A program made the position numbers and the translations under genes. This document shows, in pieces, positions 55,622-64,000 of a stretch of 64,000 bases of DNA. The notes beneath the pieces were generated by a model that made no database searches, was not told the origin of the DNA, and saw only the letters and a list, made by a program, of their open reading frames with translations. The first letter of the stretch is position 1. Each line of letters starts with the position of its first letter. Source of the DNA: Nocardioides malaquae (GTDB taxonomy: Bacteria > Actinomycetota > Actinomycetes > Propionibacteriales > Nocardioidaceae); contig NZ_JADCSA010000001.1 in NCBI RefSeq assembly GCF_015070385.1, positions 62,001 to 126,000 on the forward strand, in the 5' to 3' direction.

Positions 55622-58345
55622 TCAGCCGGGCAGCGTGTCCCCCGGCATCACGCTGAGTCGGCGCACGAACCAGTCGGAACGGGGGTCGACGACGGGTTCG
55701 ATCCGGGTCGTGGCCCCCAGGACGGCGCACCCCTTCTCGCCCGCGAGCACCAGCGGCAGGGAGAGCTGACGCACCTGCGGCACGTCGTACTGCAGCTGCG
55801 AGACCCGGCGCACGATCCGCTCGACCTCCGACACGTCGACGATCTCGCTGCCGCGGAAGCCGAAGAGCAGCGGCGACGCCTTGATCTCCCGGATCATGTC
55901 CTCGGCGTCGTGCTCCTGCAGCGGCGGGATCCGGAAGGACCGGTCCTGCAGGAGCTCGGTCAGGGGGCCGCCGATGCCGAACGACATCACCGGACCGAAG
56001 AGCGGGTCCTCAGTGGTGGAGACCGTGACCGGCACCCCGGGGGGCGCGTTCTTCTGGACCACGAATCCGGCCAGGCCGGGGTCGGTGATGACCTCCTGCA
56101 GCGACTCCCACGCCGTGCGCATCTCGTCGACCGTGTCGATGTTGCGCCACACGTGGGCCAGGTCGGGACGGTGGCGCAGGTGTCGCGCGGTGGCCTTCAG
56201 CACGACGCCCCACCCGAGCTCCTCACCGGCCGCGACGGCCTCGTCGACGCTTGCCACGCCGACGGAGCGCCACAGGTCGATGCCGTAGTAGGACAGCAGC
56301 TCGTGCTGCTCGTCGTCGCTGAGGTCGTGACCCTCCGGGTGGGCGGTCAACAGCTGGTGGACCAGCTTCTTGGCGGCCGCCCGGTCGACCAGGGCCTCGT
56401 CGGCGGAGGCCACCTGGGGGGTGCGAAGCCACACCGAGTACTCCACCACCCGGGCGAGGGCGCGCACCGCTGCCTCGACGGCCGGGTAGGACGGCACCGA
56501 GCCGCGGCCCGCGGTGGAACCGGCCACGTCGGGCACCCGCAGCAGCTCCGGCACACCCTCGGCCCCCAGGAACGTCGAGACCAGGGGCTTGTCGGACTGC
56601 TCACCGATCGCGGCCAACACGTTGGCGACGTCTTCTCCCGAGACGTTGAGCGGCGGGATGTAGATCGCCACGACCGCGTCGACCTCGGGGTCGTCGATCG
56701 CGTCGTCGAGGGCGTCCTCGAAGTCGTCCGCGCCGGCCTCCGCACCCAGGGCGGTGGTCTTGTTGACCACGAGTCCCGAGCCGGCCGCGGCGTCGACCGC
56801 CAGCAGGGCCAACGCGTCGGAGTTGCCGACCACGGCCACCCGACGTCCCCTCGGCAGGGGCTGGTGGGCCAGCAGCTGGGCGACGTCGAACATCTCGTCG
56901 AGGGTGTCGACCTGGATCACCCCGGCCTGGCGAAACATCGCGTCGACCGCCTGGGACGGCGCGGCGATCTTGCGGACCGCATGGCCCATCGGCACACCCT
57001 GCGTCGTGCGTCCCGAACGCACGGCCACGATCGGCTTGCGGCGCGAGACCCGTCGCGCGATGCGGGAGAACTTGCGGGGGTTTCCGATCGACTCGAGGTA
57101 CAGCAGCACGACCTCGGTGGAGTCGTCCTCCTCCCAGTACTGCAGGAGGTCGTTGCCCGAGACGTCGGCCCGGTTGCCCGCGCTGACGAACGTGGTCAGG
57201 CCGAGCCCCCGGTTGTTGACCTTCTCGAGGATCGCCGAGCCCAGGGCCCCGGACTGGCAGAAGAACCCGGCCCGACCCCTCGGGGGCATGACCTGGGAGA
57301 GCGAGGCGTTGAGGGAGACCTCGGGGTGCGTGTTGATCACCCCGAGGCAGTTGGGGCCGATCAGACGCAGTCCGTAGGAGCGCGAGAGGCCCACCAGCTG
57401 ACGCTGACGGCGGCGCCCCTCCTCACCGGTCTCGGCGAACCCCGACGAGATGACGACGAGGCCGTGCACCCCCTTGGCGGCGCAGTCGAGCACGACGTCC
57501 TGGACGGCCTCGGCCGGCACGGCGACGATCGCGACGTCGACGTCGCCGGGGATGTCGGCGACCGAGGCGTACGCCGGCAGTCCGGAGACCGCGTCGGCGC
57601 TCGGGTTGACGGCGTGGACGGTGCCGGAGAAGTCGCCGAGCACCAGGTTGCGCACGAGCGTCTGGCCGATGGTGTCCTGGCGACGGCTGGCGCCGATCAC
57701 CGCGACCGAGCGGGGGTTGAAGAACCGGTCGATGGAGGCGGACTCGGCACGGTGCTCGCGCTGCTCCATCACGTCGAGGGCGGTGACGGTCGCGTCGATG
57801 GGGAACTCGAGGCTCACCACGCCGTCGTCGTACTGGCTGGCGACGCTGTAGCCGGCGTCCTTGAAGGTGCGGATCATCGGGTGGTTGTCGGGCAGGACCT
57901 CGGCGGTGAACCGCTCGATCCCGCGCTCGCGGCCGGCCTGGGCGAGGTGCTCGAGCAACAGCTGCCCGATGCCACGGCCCTGGTGGCGGTCCTCGACCAG
58001 GAAGGCCACCTCGGCCTCGCCCGGCGAGACGCTGTCGTAGCGACCGACCGCAATCATCTCGGGGCCCGAGAGCAGCACGAAGGCGACGCGGGCGACGTGG
58101 TCGACGTGGGTGAACCGTTTCACGTCCTTGTCGCTCAGCCGCGGCATGGGGGCGAAGAAGCGGTAGTACTTCGACTCGTCGGAGACCCGGCTGTAGAACT
58201 CGACCAGCAGATCGGCGTCGTCGGGTCGGATCGGCCTGATGTGGGCGACCTTGCCGTCGCGCAGCAGCACGTCCGCCTCCCAGTGGCTGGGAGCCTCCGA
58301 GGAGGTCGGGTCGGGGCTGGGTGGTCCGGTCACCTGGTCGGTCAC
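55622..58345 (-). CDS. GNAT acetyltransferase fused to acyl-CoA synthetase (ADP-forming-type) domains
   Basis: A 907-residue fusion. Residues ~15-180 are a GNAT domain ([32 protein letters not shown] acetyl-CoA loop). The CoA-binding domain begins near 200 ([15 protein letters not shown]), with [10 protein letters not shown] near 330 and succinyl-CoA-ligase-like segments. A C-terminal ATP-grasp domain begins near 660 ([20 protein letters not shown]) and ends with [12 protein letters not shown]. Such proteins include protein acetyltransferases like Pat/PatZ, though here the GNAT domain is at the N-terminus. GTG 58345 has TAGATT 6 nt upstream. Confidence 0.9.
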   Translation of the reverse strand: MTDQVTGPPSPDPTSSEAPSHWEADVLLRDGKVAHIRPIRPDDADLLVEFYSRVSDESKYYRFFAPMPRLSDKDVKRFTHVDHVARVAFVLLSGPEMIAVGRYDSVSPGEAEVAFLVEDRHQGRGIGQLLLEHLAQAGRERGIERFTAEVLPDNHPMIRTFKDAGYSVASQYDDGVVSLEFPIDATVTALDVMEQREHRAESASIDRFFNPRSVAVIGASRRQDTIGQTLVRNLVLGDFSGTVHAVNPSADAVSGLPAYASVADIPGDVDVAIVAVPAEAVQDVVLDCAAKGVHGLVVISSGFAETGEEGRRRQRQLVGLSRSYGLRLIGPNCLGVINTHPEVSLNASLSQVMPPRGRAGFFCQSGALGSAILEKVNNRGLGLTTFVSAGNRADVSGNDLLQYWEEDDSTEVVLLYLESIGNPRKFSRIARRVSRRKPIVAVRSGRTTQGVPMGHAVRKIAAPSQAVDAMFRQAGVIQVDTLDEMFDVAQLLAHQPLPRGRRVAVVGNSDALALLAVDAAAGSGLVVNKTTALGAEAGADDFEDALDDAIDDPEVDAVVAIYIPPLNVSGEDVANVLAAIGEQSDKPLVSTFLGAEGVPELLRVPDVAGSTAGRGSVPSYPAVEAAVRALARVVEYSVWLRTPQVASADEALVDRAAAKKLVHQLLTAHPEGHDLSDDEQHELLSYYGIDLWRSVGVASVDEAVAAGEELGWGVVLKATARHLRHRPDLAHVWRNIDTVDEMRTAWESLQEVITDPGLAGFVVQKNAPPGVPVTVSTTEDPLFGPVMSFGIGGPLTELLQDRSFRIPPLQEHDAEDMIREIKASPLLFGFRGSEIVDVSEVERIVRRVSQLQYDVPQVRQLSLPLVLAGEKGCAVLGATTRIEPVVDPRSDWFVRRLSVMPGDTLPG

Positions 58346-58421
58346 GGTCCGAATCTATCGCTCCCCTCCCCCCGGCGCGCCCTGTGCCCGCTTCGCGTCC
58401 CCGATTGGCGACAATGGGGCC
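58346..58421. promoter_or_regulatory. divergent leaderless promoters, GNAT-synthetase / parC
   Basis: 76 bp between start codons. TAGATT (58357-58352, minus) lies 6 nt before GTG 58345; GACAAT (58410-58415, plus) lies 6 nt before ATG 58422. Confidence 0.5.
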
Positions 58422-60926
<2,505 letters not shown>

Positions 60927-60936
60927 TCTCCTGACC

Positions 60937-61431
60937 ATGGGTGAATTCGACGACCTCCTCGAGGCAAACAGGACCTTCGCCGCCGACTTCGACCTCGGCG
61001 GCTTCGACGGCAAGGCACACGCCGGCGTGGCGCTGGTGACCTGCATGGACTCCCGCATCGACCCCTTGGCGATGCTCGGCCTGAAGCACGGTGACGCGAA
61101 GATCTTCCGCAACCCCGGCGGACGCATCACCCCCCAGGCCCTGGAGGCCCTGGTGCTCGGCACCCACCTGCTCAACGTCAACCGGATCCTGGTGGTCCCG
61201 CACACCAAGTGCGCGATGACCAAGCACAGCGAGCTGGCGCTGCGCGACATGATCACCGAGTCGGCCGGTGTCGACGCCAGCTGGCAGCCGTTCGGCGTGG
61301 TGGACGACCAGGTCGCCACCCTGCGCGAGGACATCCGCAAGGTCACCGCCCACCCGCTGATCCCCGAGCACGTGAAGGTCGGCGGCTTCATCTACGACGT
61401 GGACACCGGGCTGCTCAACCCCGTCGAGTGA
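60937..61431 (+). CDS. beta-class carbonic anhydrase
   Basis: A 164-residue beta-carbonic anhydrase interconverting CO2 and bicarbonate. The zinc ligands are the Cys and Asp-Arg dyad of TCMDSRID near residue 35 and the His and Cys of VVPHTKCAM near 90. The rest (KIFRNPGGRITPQALEALV, then FIYDVDTGLL) is typical of the short actinobacterial type. A TAATCT promoter inside the parC stop precedes it by 7 nt. Confidence 0.95.
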   Translation: MGEFDDLLEANRTFAADFDLGGFDGKAHAGVALVTCMDSRIDPLAMLGLKHGDAKIFRNPGGRITPQALEALVLGTHLLNVNRILVVPHTKCAMTKHSELALRDMITESAGVDASWQPFGVVDDQVATLREDIRKVTAHPLIPEHVKVGGFIYDVDTGLLNPVE

Positions 61432-61439
61432 CGCACGGT

Positions 61440-61460
61440 GCCCACCGGTGAACGGTGGGC
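61440..61460 (+). terminator. terminator after the carbonic anhydrase gene
   Basis: GCCCACCG-GTGAA-CGGTGGGC is a perfect 8-bp stem with a 5-nt loop, 8 nt past the stop. Confidence 0.65.
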
Positions 61461-61473
61461 GCCGGCCTCAGCG

Positions 61474-61521
61474 GAACGCCACCCACCTCATCTGTTGGCG
61501 CAGGCGAGGTGGGTGGCGTTC
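61474..61521 (-). terminator. terminator overlapping the end of the downstream gene's coding region
   Basis: GAACGCCACCCACCTC and its exact complement form a 16-bp stem around a 16-nt loop; the 5' arm on the minus strand is the last codons (Asn-Ala-Thr-His-Leu) of the membrane protein gene at 61488-61886, and its stop lies in the loop. Confidence 0.7.
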
Positions 61522-61886
61522 TCGCTGCGTCGACACGCACCGTCGACGACCTCCCGGTCGCCCAACGGCTCGTCGAGGGTGGCCCGCAGCGTGCGGGGCA
61601 CCCCCACGTCGCTGCAGGAGAGCGCCCACCCGACGACCTCGACGGTCAGCACCACCTCGCGCGGACCCTCCTCCACGTGCAGGGAGGCCGACCGGTCGCA
61701 CTCGCCACCCACGTAGTGCACGACCACGTGCCTGCCCTCAGCCTCGACCTTGCCCCACGGGGTCGCCTGCGAGCGCCCCAGGACCCACCACACCAGCAGG
61801 ACGATCGTCGCCAGCACCACCAGCGCCGTGACGATCAGCGCCGCAGGCGCACGACGGCGACCTCGGAGCGCTGGCGTGTCAGGCAT
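61488..61886 (-). CDS. small single-span membrane protein of unknown function
   Basis: A 132-residue protein with an Arg-rich N-terminus, one membrane segment (ALIVTALVVLATIVLLVWWVLG), and an extracytoplasmic domain with conserved-looking cysteines (GGECDRS, LSCSDVG, GACRRSEN, HLACANR), consistent with two disulfides. It is not assigned to a family. Its final codons form one arm of a terminator hairpin. It lies between parE and the carbonic anhydrase. Confidence 0.72.
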   Translation of the reverse strand: MPDTPALRGRRRAPAALIVTALVVLATIVLLVWWVLGRSQATPWGKVEAEGRHVVVHYVGGECDRSASLHVEEGPREVVLTVEVVGWALSCSDVGVPRTLRATLDEPLGDREVVDGACRRSENATHLACANR

Positions 61887-61939
61887 CACAGAACTGATCC
61901 TGTCAGCGACGTGCAGGGCACGCCACCCGTTGTGCCGGG

Positions 61940-64000
61940 TCAGGCGTCGAGGGTCTCCAGGTCCACCTCGTAGGCGCCCTGCACGATGAACTCCTTGCGG
62001 GGAGCGACCTCGGAGCCCATGAGGAGCTCGAAGACCTCCGCGGCCTCGGCGGCATCGTCCACCGTGAGCCGGCGCAGCGTCCGATACCGCGGGTCCATGG
62101 TGGTCTCCTGCAGCTGGTCGGCGTCCATCTCGCCCAGACCCTTGTAGCGCTGCGGCGGTTCCTTCCAGCGCACGTTCTTCTTCTTCAGCTCCGCGAGCTT
62201 TCGGTGCAGCTCGTCGTCGCTGTAGGTGTAGACGTACTTGTCCATCCCCTTCTTGGGGTTGGTCAGCTCGATGCGGTGCAACGGCGGCACCGCGGTGTAG
62301 ACCTTGCCGGCCTCGAGCAGGCCGGGCATGTACTTGAAGAAGAGCGTCGCCAGCAGGCACCGGATGTGGGCGCCGTCGGAGTCAGCGTCGGCCATGAAGA
62401 TGATGCGTCCGTAACGCGCGGCGTCCAGGTCGAACGTACGGCCCGATCCGGCGCCGACCACCTGGATGATTGCCGCGCACTCGGCGTTCTTCAGCATGTC
62501 GGCGACCGAGGCCTTCTGCACGTTGAGGATCTTGCCGCGGATGGGCAGCAGCGCCTGGTACTCCGAGTTGCGCGCCAGCTTGGCGGTGCCGAGCGCGGAG
62601 TCACCCTCCACGATGAAGAGCTCGGTGCGTTCGTTGTCGGTGGCCCGGCAGTCGGCCAGCTTCGCCGGGAGCGCGGAGGACTCGAGGGCGTTCTTGCGGC
62701 GCTGGGTCTCCTTCTGCTGGCGCAACGTCAGACGCGTGCGGGCTGCGCCGGCCACCTTCTCCATGACGAGCTTGGCCTGCGCCTTCTCGGTCCGCTTCGT
62801 GGAGGTCAAGAACTTCTTCAGCTCGGCGGAGACGACCTTGCGCACGATGTTGCGCGCCGCGGGGGTGCCGAGGATCTCCTTCGTCTGACCCTCGAACTGC
62901 GGCTCGGCCAGCCGCACGGTCACGACCGCGGTGAGGCCCTCCAGCACGTCGTCCTTGACGACGTCGGCGTCGTTGACCTTGAGGGCCTTGCTGGCCCGCA
63001 TGACCTCGTTGAAGGTCTTGGTCACCGCCTGCTCGAAACCACTGACGTGGGTGCCACCCTTGGGCGTGGCGATCACGTTGACGTAGGAGCGCACGTTCGT
63101 CTCGTAGCCCATGTCCCACTTGAGGGCGACGTCGACCCCGAGCTCGCGCTCGACCTCCTGCGGCGTCATGTGACCGGCGTCGTCGAGCAACGGGACGGTC
63201 TCGGTGAAGTGGCCCGAGCCCTGCAGCCGCAGCACCTCGGTCACCGCCTCCCCGTGGGAGAGGAAGTCGACGAACTCCGAGATGCCGCCTTCGTGGCGGA
63301 AGGTCTCGGTGACCGGCTCCTCGCCCCGGAGGTCGGTGATCGTCAGACCGAGCCCGGGGACGATGTAGGAGGTCTGCCGCGCTCGGCCGATGAGGCCCTC
63401 GAGCTCGATCTTCGCGTCCTTGGTGAAGATCTGGCGATCGGGCCAGAACCGGATCCTGGTGCCGCTGCGACCCTTGGCGACGCGCTTTCCCTTGCGGGTG
63501 ATGCCCGACTGCGGGGTGAAGGGGGCGTCGGGCCCGTCGCCGTCGAAGACACCCGGCACGCCGCGGCGGAACGAGAGGCCCTGCTGGCTCGGTGAGCGGT
63601 CGACGTCGATGTCCACCCGCGCGCTCAGGGCGTTGACGACCGACAGGCCGACGCCGTGCAGGCCACCCGTGGCGTTGTAGGACCCGCCGCCGAACTTGCC
63701 GCCGGCGTGCAGCTTGGTGGCCACCACCTCGACACCGGGGAGACCGGTCTTGGGTTCCTTGTCGGTGGGGATCCCGCGACCGTCGTCGTAGACCTCCACG
63801 GACCCGTCGGTGTGGATCGTGACCTCGACGTTGTGGGCGTGACCGGCGAGGGCCTCGTCGACCCCGTTGTCGATGATCTCCCAGAGGCAGTGCATCAACC
63901 CACGGGTGTCGGTCGAGCCGATGTACATGCCTGGACGCTTGCGCACCGCCTCGAGTCCCTCGAGGACCAGCAGGTGCGCCGCGTTGTAGGTGTTGTCGCT
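61940..64000 (-). CDS. parE: DNA topoisomerase IV / gyrase subunit B, N-terminus cut off
   Basis: The gene continues past the right edge; 686 C-terminal residues are visible, reading from AAHLLVLEGLEAVRKRPGMY. The ATP-binding GHKL motifs (YIGSTDTRGLMHCLWEIIDN in short blocks, DDGRGIPT), the transducer, and the TOPRIM motif IVEGDSALGTAK with EGDSA and DADSDG for Mg binding are present, ending near EVDLETLDA. Family and order with parC on the opposite strand indicate topoisomerase IV type rather than the main gyrase. Confidence 0.93.
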   Translation of the reverse strand, partial: SDNTYNAAHLLVLEGLEAVRKRPGMYIGSTDTRGLMHCLWEIIDNGVDEALAGHAHNVEVTIHTDGSVEVYDDGRGIPTDKEPKTGLPGVEVVATKLHAGGKFGGGSYNATGGLHGVGLSVVNALSARVDIDVDRSPSQQGLSFRRGVPGVFDGDGPDAPFTPQSGITRKGKRVAKGRSGTRIRFWPDRQIFTKDAKIELEGLIGRARQTSYIVPGLGLTITDLRGEEPVTETFRHEGGISEFVDFLSHGEAVTEVLRLQGSGHFTETVPLLDDAGHMTPQEVERELGVDVALKWDMGYETNVRSYVNVIATPKGGTHVSGFEQAVTKTFNEVMRASKALKVNDADVVKDDVLEGLTAVVTVRLAEPQFEGQTKEILGTPAARNIVRKVVSAELKKFLTSTKRTEKAQAKLVMEKVAGAARTRLTLRQQKETQRRKNALESSALPAKLADCRATDNERTELFIVEGDSALGTAKLARNSEYQALLPIRGKILNVQKASVADMLKNAECAAIIQVVGAGSGRTFDLDAARYGRIIFMADADSDGAHIRCLLATLFFKYMPGLLEAGKVYTAVPPLHRIELTNPKKGMDKYVYTYSDDELHRKLAELKKKNVRWKEPPQRYKGLGEMDADQLQETTMDPRYRTLRRLTVDDAAEAAEVFELLMGSEVAPRKEFIVQGAYEVDLETLDA

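Overview
The window is high-GC actinobacterial chromosome. It is most like a member of the Propionibacteriales / Nocardioidaceae, an inference from gene content and codon use rather than a database match. Supporting signs are DUF222-HNH, DUF4193, DUF3093, DUF3159, DUF3710, DUF5998 and SepH proteins, SigE-family sigma factors, a parC/parE topoisomerase IV pair, and many genes with an extended -10 box (TANNNT) 6-8 nt before the start codon. Gene blocks match M. tuberculosis order: Rv0241c-Rv0243 (htdX, fabG4, fadA2), and Rv2689c-Rv2701c (trmA-like, APC permease, ceoB, ceoC, DUF3159, OB-fold, DUF3710, dut, DUF3093, DUF4193, suhB).

Layout. 1-4 kb: a partial FAD-dependent protein, an acetyl-CoA hydrolase/CoA-transferase and a DUF222-HNH protein behind a DNA-damage-type promoter. 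3.9-7.1 kb: pyrR-pyrB-pyrC on the minus strand plus a DUF5655 gene, with a PyrR-binding loop over the pyrR ribosome binding site. 8-18.6 kb: lipid and acyl-CoA metabolism (fadA2 / fabG4-htdX, tesB, fadA-fadB) with a DUF1206 protein, an M23 peptidase and a PAC2 protein. 18.8-20.4 kb: first SigE-family sigma factor and its membrane partner. 20.5-26.3 kb: amino-acid permease, dxs, a DCoH-VOC fusion, a small membrane protein, a tandem Nudix protein, and a small gene of unknown function under a perfect LexA box.

26.4-29.1 kb is the accessory part. A 2.6-kb segment of foreign appearance interrupts a thiamine-binding protein gene. It is bracketed by an 8-bp direct repeat and carries two related membrane/coiled-coil proteins, a HIRAN-domain protein, an unknown protein, and a complete replacement thiamine-binding gene. 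29.2-31.1 kb holds the second SigE-family sigma factor and its partner in reversed order.

31.3-45.3 kb is core: aconitase, an HD-type (p)ppGpp-hydrolase-like protein, a 5-methyluridine-type RNA methyltransferase with an APC permease, the TrkA pair, the dut operon, DUF4193, inositol phosphatase and ferrochelatase. 45.4-48.7 kb carries three coupled genes for membrane-anchored extracytoplasmic proteins of unknown function and a convergent polytopic membrane protein. 48.7-55.6 kb: sugar-lactone oxidase, SepH, MOSC protein, aldo/keto reductase, thymidine kinase, a phosphodiesterase-like protein and DUF5998. 55.6-64 kb: a GNAT/acyl-CoA-synthetase fusion, parC, beta-carbonic anhydrase, a small membrane protein and parE (cut by the window end). 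No rRNA, tRNA, CRISPR array, transposase or integrase was seen, and no gene-free stretch exceeds about 300 bases; the longest is 867-1161, which shows nothing beyond the start region of the CoA-transferase gene.
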